Of a DNA stretch of 64,000 bases, positions 22,749 through 33,500 are shown in pieces. This DNA is from Allomyces macrogynus ATCC 38327 (taxonomy: Eukaryota; Blastocladiomycota; Blastocladiomycetes; Blastocladiales; Blastocladiaceae), in assembly GCA_000151295.1 (NCBI GenBank), contig GG745330.1, positions 1,150,089 through 1,214,088 on the forward strand. Direction: 5' to 3'. Position 1 is the first letter of the stretch; every line of letters begins with the position of its first letter. Position numbers and translations under genes: made by a program. The notes beneath the pieces were generated by a model. It saw only the letters and a list, made by a program, of their open reading frames with translations, made no database searches and had not been told where the DNA came from.

Positions 22749-24421
22749 TGATATGTCATGCAGTGTGCTGGTTAGTCAATGGTTCTGATCTCACTTGTGC
22801 ACACAGGTGTTGGTGACTTTATACACGTCCCAGTCTTGTCACTGTTGCCACCACTGCTGCAGCGGCCACAGCAGAATGGCTTGCGCATGTGCCTGAGTAT
22901 GGCCCACTAACAATGCACATCCTCCTTGCCAAGACGCCCCTGTTCTCTTCAATCGCGCGTGTATCATCTAATCACTGTGTGTTGGCGTGCCACCTTTTGT
23001 TTTAAAACATGTCGTGTCCTCATTGGTCATGTTTTCTGGCTGATGTGCTCCATTTCATCACTCACCATTTGTTGTGCTTGCAGTGTCTGGTTGCCACATT
23101 TGCCCATGACATGTGCTTTTGGTCCCTGTCTGAAGGCTTGTGTCTTGTTTCAATCTTTGCTGCATGCCCTTTCAATTTTCCTCGTGGGTGCTGTTCTTGT
23201 GATCTCTGACTTGATTTTGTGGCTATTGGATTGTGTCATGATGTCCTCTCCCATGGAGCATGATCCTGTCAGTGGGTCTGTCTCTCCACAGCCAGAGCGC
23301 AGTTTGCATTCTTGTTGGTTCCTTGCATGACCAGATTGCACTTCAGACTGAAATGTGGCAGCAATCTGTGGCATGCCTTTTGACACCCCATTTTTCAATT
23401 GGCAAGATGTCTTGGCCTTTAATCCAGATGATGTATGTTTGCCACTTTTACTCCCCAGAACGCTTGCATCATGCCCTTGAGCACACCATTTTTTCGGACT
23501 TTTCAACCTTTTCCTGCGCATTTCTTGCACGTTTGACACGACTTGATGTTCACATGGCAATGTGTTTTTGGTCCTGTGTTTATGCCAATGCTTTCTTGAC
23601 ATGCATGTTACTTAGTCCACATCATCTGAGCATGCAATGGCTGTCCATGTGTCGCTCTTGTCCAACCCGCGCCCTTATGAATCCCTTTCTGCCGAGCTTA
23701 AGGAATGCATGGTGCAATTCCTGTTGGCAGACTATTCCCCTCTGCAGATGCTCACCACTCTTGTGCTTGTGTTTCTGCCTGGTATGTCCCTGCCTGGCAG
23801 GTGGCGATTAGGCTGAACCTCCTCCATGACGAGCAAGGACGTTATGTCATGGATCTGCATGCAATGACAATGACAATGTTGTTGGTTACATTGCTGTTTC
23901 ACTGCATTATGATCCTTTGCTTTGTGCTCTCATTTTGGCTGTGTGTCCCCACGAGTCGCCCCAGGGTGCATCCGTTCAGCTTTCTCTTCTCATTTAACAC
24001 TGTATCTGGGTGCACAGCCATGCTTTGCAGGGCACTGGTGCATTCATTCTGAGCCTGTCATTTATGGTTGTGCATCTTCCACTGCCCATTTCTCAGCTTG
24101 TTATCACGCGGTTCGCAAATACGTTCTGGGACGACCATCCATGCCTGCTGTCTGATCCGCTTCCCTCGACGATTCGCGGCACTCTGCTGTCGCGGCGCGT
24201 CAGTCAGGCCGGCACGTCTCGCATGCCTCTCTCGTGACGCAGGTGTGCGAACATTACCTGATCGAATCTTGCGTTGCGAAAACCTGATCACGATGAGTCA
24301 CGTTCTTCGTCGTTGTCGGGCGTCGCCGCTGGCGCTTTTGTCTTTGTCACCAAGCGTTTTCGAGCCGGACCATCACCGGTCGCAGGCTCAGTGCGCCGGT
24401 CAGCCGCCGCGGTCGACCGCT

Positions 24422-24438
24422 GGGGGGGGGGGGGGGGG
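24422..24438 (+). repeat. G17 homopolymer
   Basis: Seventeen consecutive G bases a little to the right of the AT-richer island, at the return to GC-rich sequence. Confidence 0.9.
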
Positions 24439-25072
24439 CGCTGCCGAGCGCGGATATGTGTCGAGCTCGACGACGGCCGACGGCTGGTGTAGCGAGCCGG
24501 CCAGCGACTTCCACTTGGCCGTGGTGACCATGCAATATTACAGATCACTCGCTTCTTTTCACGCCGGCCACATTCGCCGACAACCACCAACAGGGGCGAG
24601 TCTGGCGACTGGTACAGCTCGGGTGCGATATGCTGTACGACGCGCGGTTTTCGGCGTTGGCCAGGCAGGTGGCCGCGATGCGATGGCGTGGGCAGAAGAG
24701 AATGGTTGTGCGCGTTTCCCAGGCAGCACGGCTCGGGCCGTTGTGATCGACGACGACGTGCTTGCTCGGCGCGCACCACCGCCACCAGCACACCACCGCG
24801 CACGCCGACCGCAGCAACACCAGCGCGCCTAGCTCGTTCATATTTATACGGCACAGCGCAGTGGCGGCGGCCGTGTGCTGGTCTCTCTCTCTTTCTCTCT
24901 CTCCTCTCCAAGTCTTGAGCAGCGTCCAGCTGTCTGGCGTGCGCCGCAACGCCCGCCAGCTTCAACGCCGATCCCGTCGCTTTGCTACCGCAGCTCGTCT
25001 TTTGTGCCGACAGCAACATTTGCCGCTGCACGCCACCACAACCGTCGAATCCGTGCCTCGTCTGCCCGATCC

Positions 25073-26215
25073 ATGTCCATGACCATGCCCGGCAACAGCT
25101 CGAGGACTGCGAGCCGCACGGCCACGCCCGCGGGCGGCGCGTCGCCCATGCTCTCCAGGCCGCGCGGGGTACGCGATACTCTCAGCTGCGAGTGCCGCCG
25201 CCCGCGCACTCCTTCGCCGGCGCTGCTGTCCCCACCGCAGACCCCACCCCGCCGGCACCGGTCACGCTCGCCGCTCGCGCCGATCGCACCGCGTGCGCCG
25301 CCCTCGCCAAGTCCCAGCACGTGTAGTAGTCGCAGTGGTGGCGATGACCTGCAACCGGTGGGATGCGGGAGTGCGGTGTGTCAAGTGGTTTTGTCAGCGT
25401 CGTCGCCGCCATCGTCGTCGTCGTCAGCGTCGTTGGGCAATCTGAGTTGTCGGGCGGCCGCGGGTCCGGCGAGCAATGGTCGGGATTCGGACGTGAAACA
25501 CAAGCTGACCCTGCGCTCGCCACAGCCCGTGCGAGCTGCCGCGCGATCCGACGCGCCCGTCTCGGCCAGGACCAGCATGACCAGGGCCGCAGCGGGGTGG
25601 GGGCTCGGCGTGCCGCCGCGAGGCGACGCGGGCGGAACGCTTCCATCACTCCCGTTTCGCAACACGACCGTCACGGTCGCCGCAGCGGCCGAGGGAGGAG
25701 CGACAGCGACGGGAGCCGACGACGATCCGAAATGGCGCGCGATGCTCCCGGCTCCACTGTTCAAGGACCGCAACAGCAGCGCAACCTCCATACCCGCGAT
25801 CCCTCCCCCACTCCCTCCCGTCGTGCGCCGTCGGCCCGGCACCGTGGGCGTGCGCCCGCGGCCCCTGTCCTACCCTGCCGCTGCGCCCTCTCGGTCGAGC
25901 CACGGCACTAACCCGGCCGCCGCTGCTTCTCTCACTCCCTCTTCCTCGTCGTCGTCGTCGCTGCTGCTGCTGTCGCCGCCGCCCTTTCTCCCTGCCGGTG
26001 CATCCTCGCGGCCGTCGTCTCGTCCGCCACCGTCGCCGTCGCGCCATCCGCCCTCGCCCGCCATGACCCGCGGCCCGACACGTCATTCGCCGGCGCCGCC
26101 GACCGCGCCGCTGTCGCCGCGGCCGCAGCCCGCACTCAAAGCGCGGAACGGCCGATGTCGCCACGGACGTGACCTGAGGGCCCGCGCCCGCCGGCCCCGC
26201 GCGAGATTGCGTTGA
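25073..26215 (+). CDS. Ser/Pro-rich disordered protein or N-terminal part of the NTF2-like gene
   Basis: A frame open from upstream of 25073 (first good ATG cluster MSMTMPG) to a TGA at 26213-26215 encodes about 380 residues rich in Ser, Pro, Arg and Ala. It has many SP/TP dipeptides, a poly-Ser-Leu patch near 25950 and no folded domain. GC-rich sequence makes long open frames common, so coding is not certain. The plus strand is favoured because the following NTF2-like domain is on it and lacks its own good start. An acceptor AG (CCTGAG) just before 26180 in the frame of the NTF2-like domain would allow this part to be spliced to it, but no matching donor was fixed. Treat as a hypothetical exon. 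Confidence 0.35.
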   Translation: MSMTMPGNSSRTASRTATPAGGASPMLSRPRGVRDTLSCECRRPRTPSPALLSPPQTPPRRHRSRSPLAPIAPRAPPSPSPSTCSSRSGGDDLQPVGCGSAVCQVVLSASSPPSSSSSASLGNLSCRAAAGPASNGRDSDVKHKLTLRSPQPVRAAARSDAPVSARTSMTRAAAGWGLGVPPRGDAGGTLPSLPFRNTTVTVAAAAEGGATATGADDDPKWRAMLPAPLFKDRNSSATSIPAIPPPLPPVVRRRPGTVGVRPRPLSYPAAAPSRSSHGTNPAAAASLTPSSSSSSSLLLLSPPPFLPAGASSRPSSRPPPSPSRHPPSPAMTRGPTRHSPAPPTAPLSPRPQPALKARNGRCRHGRDLRARARRPRARLR

Positions 26216-26959
26216 ATGTGCACGCGGCCATGTACTCGGTTCAGCCCGGCGCGCAAGCCGCCGCCGCGCGCGATTATTTGGATGAGAACGCTACGTTTGC
26301 GGGTGCGTGTCTCTCGCGGTTTGCGCAGGGCGGGACTGGAAGTGGACTCAGAGAGCGGAGAGCTAACGATGGTGGTGGTTGGAACGCGTAGATCCGATTG
26401 TGATTGCCGCGACGAGTGACTCGGTCAAGACGGCGTTCATGGGCAACAAGCTCGCGTTTGCGCTTGTCGAGCCCAAGATCTCGTCGGTGACCGAAGGGAC
26501 CGACGACGCGGGCAACCACGTCGTCGCTGTGGACGCCGATATTGCCTACACGCTGCGGTACGTCATGGTGGATGTTTGGTTCGGGATTGATGCTGCGACA
26601 CTCCCTCATTCTGTTTGCTCGTCGGCTCCACTCTAGCCTTCTCCCGATCAAGCTGACCGTGCGCACGCTGAGCAAGTTTGTCATTGACAGCGGGTCGAAC
26701 CGCGTCGTTTTCCACGAAGACATTTGGAGGTGCGCTTTCTTGATCGCCGTTATGCTTCCTGCTCGCGGAGCTGACCGTGACATGTTTGCTCTCCAGTGTC
26801 GCAGACCTCATGGAGCAGATCCCTATTGTCGGCACGCTCTACTCGAGCCTGGCACGTCCGTTTGCGAGCTCGATGACGTCGATGCTCGTATCGATGCTCA
26901 TGCCCAAGCATGCCGTGCCGCCGCCGTCGTCGACGACCAATGGCAACGCGTCAGTGTGA
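26183..26959 (+). CDS. NTF2-like (SnoaL/SigF-like) domain protein
   Basis: Four exons carry one domain: up to 26302, then 26392-26557, 26637-26729 and 26797-26959, with phase-consistent GT-AG introns of 89, 79 and 67 nt. The domain starts NVHAAMYSVQPGAQAAAARD then YLDENATFADPIVIAAT, the usual opening of fungal NTF2-like proteins (Y...PG.....YLDENA.F.DP). It continues SSVTEGTDDAGNHVVAVDAD, then RLLPIKLTVRTLSKFVIDS and HEDIWSVADLMEQIPIVG, ending with a hydrophobic LARPFASSMTSMLVSMLM stretch. The first ATG in frame is at 26230, inside the conserved opening, so the true start is probably upstream through a splice, perhaps from the Ser/Pro-rich frame. The fold is a small cone that binds ligands or lipids in other proteins; the substrate here is unknown. 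Confidence 0.68.
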
Positions 26960-27285
26960 GACCCATTTGGGGATGTCGTGGTTTGTGGCCCGTTTGGCAG
27001 AGGGGAAGGGAATGGGAGAAGAGGGATGGGACGGTTTGTTCTCGTTTCGCTCGACGCGACTTTGTCTTTTTGAACGCGCGAATCCAACAACAAGGAGCCT
27101 TTTCACCCCAACTTTGTTGCCTCTTTTTATCGTGATGTCCGCGTTCAGCAAGACGTGACCCTCATCCTCCACCCCGCTCGATCATAATTCCTAGGTACGT
27201 CGTCATCCTCGTCATCTGCCCCACTCGCCCGCTACCTACAGTCCCATCCCTGTCCCTCCGTGCGCACCCTGCAAGTCTCTCCGTC
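26960..27285. other. Convergent intergenic region
   Basis: The 3' regions of the NTF2-like gene (+) and the PTTG1IP-like gene (-) meet here. No further gene was seen. Confidence 0.4.
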
Positions 27286-28061
27286 CTACACCGGCGACCC
27301 GGCACGGGCCTTGCTCGACTTGATCGCTGCGCCCGACGCAGCGACCGACCCCTTCTTCCCGTCCTTGCCCTTACTCCCGTGCCCACCGTACTTGCGCTCA
27401 AAGTCATCGACCATGCGCGTGAACGACGTATCCCCTTGCGCGCGGCGGCGGCGAGCGCGAATCAGGCACCCGCACAGGAACAGCACCACGAGCAGCGCAA
27501 TGATCCCGCCGGCGATCGCGACAATCGAAAAGGTGCGAGCGCCCAGCGAGCCTATATCGCAAGCGTGAGTGAGTGCCGTGGTGCACGCAGCAGGGGAGGG
27601 GTTCACGCACATTGCATCCAAAAGTACTGGTCGAGCTGCCCGTAGCACGCCGACGCGCCTCCGCCTGGGGGGGAGAAGATGTTGAAGGACGGGATGCATT
27701 GGCCAGGGACGGAAGCGTTGCCGCGCGTCGCGGTGAGCAGCGTGCACCACCCGCACGCTGCGACGGCTGCGCACTCGGAACAGGTTCTTAACGTCGTGCA
27801 GTTGGTCGTGCTCATGACCGGCGTCGGGGTCGGGGTCGCCGTGGGCGTGAACGTGGGCGGTGGGCCTGGGCCGACTGTGGCAGGGGCGGAGAGAATGGGC
27901 AGGTCAAATAAAGGGGTCATGGAGAGCTTGGAGAGCAGCGAGCGGAACGGACCAATGATGGTCTGCGCGACCGCGGCGGGCACCGTCGACAGGAGCACGG
28001 CGGCGACGAGGGTCATGGCCGCGAGGGCGAGGATCGTGGCGAGGTTGGCGCGGCGGGTCAT
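27286..28061 (-). CDS. PTTG1IP-like single-pass membrane protein with a PSI domain
   Basis: Two exons (28061-27611, 27551-27286) with a 59-nt phase-1 intron (GTGCGT...ATATAG) give 238 residues. A signal peptide is present: ATILALAAMTLVAAVLL then STVPAAVAQ. A Thr/Pro-rich linker (repeated TPTATPTPTP) precedes a cysteine-rich PSI-like module, CTTLRTCSECAAVAACGWC, with C-X5-C-X2-C-X5-C-X2-C-type spacing and later cysteines. The second exon starts with a transmembrane helix (TFSIVAIAGGIIALLVVLF), a CGCLIRARRRR stop-transfer and a cytosolic tail MVDDFERKYG, close to the RKKYG motif that ends the PTTG1IP juxtamembrane helix. In animals PTTG1IP (PBF) is a small glycoprotein trafficking between plasma membrane and nucleus. 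The tail here is shorter and basic. An alternative is an unrelated fungal PSI receptor. Confidence 0.66.
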
Positions 28062-28447
28062 GGTTGATAGTTGGTACGGTCCAGTTCGCATTGGAGAAGG
28101 TGCGCGAGCTGAACGAGCAGCTGGGGCAAGCGCGCGGGCGGGTATCGTGGGCGGGCGCGCGGTCGCGATCGTCGGTCGTCTTCAAGAGCGGAATGCGGCA
28201 AGATGCAGGGGGAGCGCGCGGTGGGCAGGGCGGACACGAAATGGCGGCCGGTCGACGACGGCACCGGCAACAGTAACGTCGGCCAACACGCGACGAGACG
28301 CGACGCGGTCACCTGACGAGATCAAAGCAAGGCAACCAGCGGCAACACGATGCTGGCTCCGACCACGCGGCCACGCCGCTTCAAACCATCGTCGACCCGG
28401 TCGCCAAAGCACGCGCAAGTCGGAGCAATGTAAAGAAGAGCGCTGCC
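28062..28447. promoter_or_regulatory. Divergent promoter region between PTTG1IP-like gene and APN2
   Basis: A 386-nt GC-rich gap between two genes transcribed away from each other. No TATA box was recognised. Confidence 0.4.
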
Positions 28448-30444
28448 ATGAAGATCTGCACCTGGAACATCAATGGTGGGTGCTCAATCACGGCCATCTC
28501 CACAGCACCTTCGTTCTACATCCTGCTTTGATCACCGACAAGACGGGCAAGCACGGCGATGAGCAAGTTTCATGCACGAGTCTCGATTATTTGATTGATG
28601 ACAATTCGGCAAATGGCCTCTGGTTCCCTGCAGGCATCCTGCCACTCTGCGCACTGTCTGTCAAGGACCTGCTCGAGCCGTCCGTTGCGAGCCAGGAACT
28701 TGTCGAAAGTATGTCTTTTTGGGTGGGGAAGTTTTCTGAAACCAATACCTTACCATTTTCGTCTCTTTTGCGCAGATGCTGCTTTCGACGAGCGGCCCGT
28801 GACCATTCCTCGACTCTTGACCAATGTCCTTGAATGCGACGTTCTCTGCTGCCAGGAAACCAAGCTGCCGCGCCGGAAATTCGGCCCCGAACTGGCTGTT
28901 TTTGACCACCACGACGCGTACTACTCGTTTTGTCGCAGTGCGCCGAGCCAGCAGAGCCTGCGCATCGGGTATTCGGGCACAGCTACGTTTGTCGACTCTC
29001 GGCTCCCGGTTCATGCTGCGCAAGACGGACTGCTCGGTCGCGCTGGAGCAGGATCCCCAAGCGCAGCACCAATTCCTGTGCCAAACGGCATCGTGTACCC
29101 GGACCTGGCCTCGCTCAACCTAGCCACGGCGCCCACGGCCTTGGACGATGAAGGCCGTGCTGTCTTGCTCGATCTCGGCGCGTTTATCTTGATCAACGTC
29201 TACTGCCCGAACCGCGGCGATACCGACACGCGCGCGCAAGTCAAAGCCGACTACCACTCACTCCTGCTGCACGTCCTGACCATCCTGCTGACGACACACG
29301 ACCGCGACGTGATTCTCGTCGGCGACCTCAACGTCTCGCACCGCATGATCGACCACGCCGATCCGGCCACCGTCCTCGCCGACACCTACGGCACGGCGCG
29401 CATGCCGGACCCGGCCGCCGCGTATGCCGCGGCCAACCCGACCCGCGCGTGGTTCGATGCCGTGCTGGCTCTCGGTATGGTCGATGCGTATCGCGCCATG
29501 CACCCGGAGTCGCCGGGGTTCACGTGCTGGAACACGCAGATCTCCGCTCGACGCGCGGATTTCGGGACGCGGATTGATTACATTCTCGTGTCGCCGCGGC
29601 TCGTGCCAAGGATTCGTGCTTGCGACCGGATGCCGCACGTGCTCGGGTCGGATCATTGCCCCGTCTACGCGGATCTCGACGTGCCGGACTTTGCTGAGCG
29701 GCTGCAAGGGCCTGTCGTGGATGCGGCGAGCGTTCAGCGGCCCAGTTTGTGCGCGCGGTACTTGCCGGAGCTGAGCGCGCGGCAGCAGTCGATCAAGGAA
29801 ATGGTCGCGGCCGTGAGTAAGAAACGGGAGGCCGACGCGGCGGGGATTGAGAATGGCTCGGCACTGGGCGGGGCGAGCGTGCCTGGCAATACGACCGCGT
29901 CGTCGGCGGACCTGGCGTCGCATCCGGACCCGGCACGACCATCGCCACCACCGTCGAGGCTGACGAAAAGGATCAAGACCGACTCGGGCCGCTCGACCGC
30001 GAGCAGCGGAAAGCAGTCCACCCTCTCCACCTTCTTTACTCGCCCTGCGGCCACGCCCACGCCCACGCCCTCGCCGGCGTCCGCTGGCGTTCCGGCCCGA
30101 CCAACCCCGTCCAACTCGGGCGCTGATCCAGGAGATCCTCACGCAGCCGCGGCGACCCGAAACGGCTCGGCGAGCGCGTCGTGGGCGACGCTCTTCCGTC
30201 CGCGCGAGCCACCCAAGTGCGCGCACGGCGAACCTGGTGTGCCATTTTCGGTCAACAAGAAGGGGCCCAACCAAGGGCGCAAATTTTGGGTGTGTGCGCG
30301 GCCGGTGGGCCCAAAGAGCGCGGGATTGAGCGAATTTCGGTGTAACTTCTTTGAGGTGCGTTTCCGCTTGTCCGGTTGCTGAGGAAGTGGATTACTGACG
30401 GGTGCCTCGACCTCTAGTGGGATAACGCGCGTAAGTCGAAATGA
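28448..30444 (+). CDS. APN2: DNA-(apurinic/apyrimidinic) endonuclease 2
   Basis: Four exons (28448-28475, 28634-28708, 28776-30355, 30418-30444) join in phase to 569 residues. The first exon encodes MKICTWNIN, the conserved start of the EEP nuclease fold; the next begins with the glycine that completes NG. Catalytic landmarks follow: CCQETKL (metal-binding Glu), YSGTATFVDS, LINVYCPN, VGDLNVSHR, RAWFDAVL, FTCWNT, TRIDYILVS and GSDHCPVYADL. After a Ser/Pro-rich linker comes FF-type PCNA-like context (KQSTLSTFFT, a plausible PIP box QSTLSTFF). A C-terminal zf-GRF domain is also present: CAHGEPGVPFSVNKKG, then GRKFWVCARP and CNFFE, with the final Trp on the last tiny exon (WDNARKSK). This is the APE2/APN2 architecture for base-excision repair in the nucleus. 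A good GTAAGT lies inside the last exon but is not needed. Confidence 0.94.
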
Positions 30445-30512
30445 GCTGTTTGTTGATAATAAAAGCATGAGCGTCATGGATCAAAATGAAATGCTATGCG
30501 CCTGGCAGCAAT

Positions 30513-33500
30513 TCAGCCGACAGCGGGGCTGGGCAATCCCAAACCGTTCATGAAGCCAACTTGCCCTTCCTCCTCTTCATCGTCCTCCATAATCGTGCCG
30601 GCCGCAATCCCGCTCAGCTGGTCGATGGTGTCTGAGAACTCTTCAAAGGTAGCTCCAGCGATGTGCGAGACGTGGCCGACGTGCGCCGCAACCGGAGCTG
30701 CGAGACGGGCGAGCGCAAGGCCCACAACTGGTCGACGACGAGGGGGCGGCGAGTGGCTCGGTGGCGGCGGAACAGGGACCGTGGCTCTGGTCGACGTCGC
30801 TGGCGAGGACGAGCGCGGCGTGGACGTGGACAGAGCCGAACGCGATTCAGACGAGTCCGACGAGGCTTGCGTTGCCGTCGATGACGTGCCGCTGGGGCCC
30901 GCGGTCGTTGTCGAGGTTGTCGTCACAATCCTGGACGTGGCCGTGCCCGTATCCTCGCTCGGATCGGTCGTCGTCACCCCCTCGTCGCCCTCGGGAATCT
31001 CGCCGAGCGACAGCGACAGCGGCTGTACTGTCGTATCCGTATCGTCCGCCACCCTCTGCCGCGCAACCGCGGCCGACCGCGGCGGAGACGGGAGCGTGAA
31101 CGACGACGAGGTCGACACCGACGGCGTGACCCCGTCCATCAAACTCGCATTCAGCGCTCGCAGACGGAGCCGACCGAGGACGCGTTTCTTTTGCGCGAGC
31201 ACCGCGCGTTTCCGCGGCGTCATGAGCTCGTCCTGGTTGTCGACTTCCTCACCTTCCTCCACGCCGTGGTCAGGCAACGGCGGCGGCAACTCGAACGATA
31301 CGACCTCACCCTCTGAGTGCAAAATCGTCAGCACCTCGCCCTCGGACACGTCCAAGGTAAACGTCATGGACGGCGGTGCATCCGTACTGAACGCTTGCGG
31401 CGTCGATGGCGGCGACGTGCTTGCGTTCGACGGCGGCGGGAGCGACATGCCCGTCGACTCGGCCGGCGGCGACGGGGTTGGCGAGACGGGTTCTGGGTCG
31501 GGCAGGGCCAGAGACGTCGCGGGCGAGATCGACACGTCCATGACCGATGGCACGAGCTGCGTCGCCGCTTCGGCGCGCGCGGGGGTCGAAACTTGTGTTT
31601 GCGCGTCGTGGACCGGTGGAGGCGATGCGGGAGGTGGCGGTGGGGACGGGGATGGCGGCGCCGAGACTTGGACTTCGGCCGTCGCCGTCGCGGGTGGCGG
31701 CGTCGGTGCACGGGGTGGGGCCGGTAGCTGCGCCGGCGTCGGCGGCGGTGCGGGGCTGGTTTGCACGTCGCGTTCAAAGAGCACGAGACGCGGAACGACC
31801 GGGTCGGGCCTGGCCGGTGGTGTGGGCGGCGACGGCGGACTCGCAAGAGGTGGCGGTGACGGGGTCGGTGGTGCAGGCGCTTCGACGGGCGGCAGTGGCG
31901 GCGTCGTCTGAATGCCCACTTCGAGCCCTGGTGGTGGGGGCGGTGGCCGTGCCTCGGCACTCGCATCGGCCGTGGGTGAAGCGACCGTCTGCGCGTCGCG
32001 CGTCACGGGACGCCGCTGCTGGGCCCGTAGCAATTCGGCCTCGGCCAGCTCCTCGACGAGCTCAGCGACCGTTTCCTCGAGCAAATCGTCGGTCAAACAC
32101 CGGAGCATGACCTGTTGCTCCATCCATTTCAAAATCTCGGCCTGGATCCGCGCCGGATCAATTCGCGGCGGCTCGGGAGCCGACGGTAAGTGCGCGTCCG
32201 GGATCGGAACCGGGGCAGGGAACACGGGCGCGGGTCGAGCAGGTGGAACAGGTGCCCAATCGGTTGGGAGCAGCGGCGGTGGAGGGTAGTGCATCGGCGG
32301 CAGTGCGTCCGTCTGGGTCGCGTGCGAGGCCACTTGAGGTCGAACCACTGGTACTGGCGGTGGCGACGGTGGCAACGACGCCATTGGCGATGTCTGGATC
32401 CCTTCCTCGGCCACCGCGACGAGATCGCCCGTATGAACCTGCCGCGTAATTTGCCGCGGCGGTGGGTCCGTCTGGACCACACTGTACGTCATATCGAGTA
32501 ACGGGGACGACGTGCGCTGTGTCGCCGCATCGGCGTAGATCGCGGTCGGCAACGTCGGCCGCGGCGGCGACAGCTGGATCCCGCGGTCGTGGTAGAAGCG
32601 TGACGGATCGGCCTGGACGCCCATTCCCTTTGTTGCGACGGGAGTCGGCAGCGCTGGTGGCGCTCTCGCCGACACGACAGGCCACGGCTCGACCGTGGTC
32701 AGACCAATTGAGCGCGTTTGTGGTAATGTCGGGGCAGCTGCAGCGACCGGTCGCGTCAACGACTCCGTTTGCACGCTGATCGTTACGGCAGGTTCGGGTC
32801 GCACGGGCCGGCTGATTCGGCGCACACTCTGCGCGGTTGGCGCGAGCATGGTGGGCGCAGGAGCGGGCAGTGGAGGTGCTGGAATCGTCGCTGGGCTAGG
32901 CAGTGCAGCCAGGTGCGGCGGCTTCATGGACGTGCGCCGCAAGAACACGGGATTCTGTGAAAGGCGGACATTGTAAAACTTGTTGGGCGGGCGGAGCGGC
33001 GACGGCGGGCGCGGTGGAGCAGGAGCAGCGATGGGTGCGGTCGAGGGCATGGACTCGGCGACGGCCAGACGCGACGGTGGTGGCGATCGCGGCCGTTTGC
33101 GCACAGACGGGATCGTCTGAACCGGTTCGGGGATCCGCGAAGGTTGTCGTTGGCGTGGAGCAGCATCAATTGCACCTGGGAATCCGCCAGCAACAGCCGT
33201 TGGCGCTGCGAATGACGCAGGTCCTTGGTCGGCACGATAACCGTCCTGCGGACCGCGCGAATCGAAGGTCGATGGCCTCGGCCGCAAACTTGGCTCATCA
33301 TCGACCCGTTCCAGCTGCTGGCGATGCGCCGACAATTGCTGTGTCTTGCGCAAGATCGTGTCGGTCAGCGCTTCCGCACCGTCGAGCATGGAGGACGAGG
33401 GCGTCTGCGCGGAATGAAGTTGCCGCGAGAGCTTGGCAAGGACACTGCGAGCGTCTTGGTAATCGAGAGGCGCCGTGGCGAGCACGGCATGCAGACGGTC

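Larger units (their letters stand above)
21588..25072. other. Gene-poor segment containing a compositionally distinct island
   Basis: From roughly 21900 to 24250 the sequence is much AT-richer than both flanks and uses TTG, CAT, TGT and ACA words rarely seen in nearby genes. Open frames of 150-210 codons exist (minus strand 22072-22704 and 23150-23602; plus strand 23260-23811), but none matches a family I know and those on opposite strands overlap. The minus-strand frame at 23150-23602 is basic and Lys/Ser-rich, which is the most protein-like. No terminal inverted repeats or target-site duplications were found by eye. It may be a decayed transposon or another insertion. From 24250 to 25072 composition returns to GC-rich, with a CT-rich tract at 24884-24910 probably belonging to the next gene's promoter or leader. 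Confidence 0.5.

Noticed and set aside
23260..23811. Plus-strand frame with many hydrophobic segments, considered a membrane protein
   Set aside because: It overlaps an oppositely oriented basic frame and has the Leu/Cys/His-rich look of an antisense reading; no motif.
25182..25842. Minus-strand frames opposite the Ser/Pro-rich frame
   Set aside because: Also low-complexity (Ala/Gly/Thr/Asp). The plus strand was preferred because of the NTF2-like exons that follow, but the choice is not certain.
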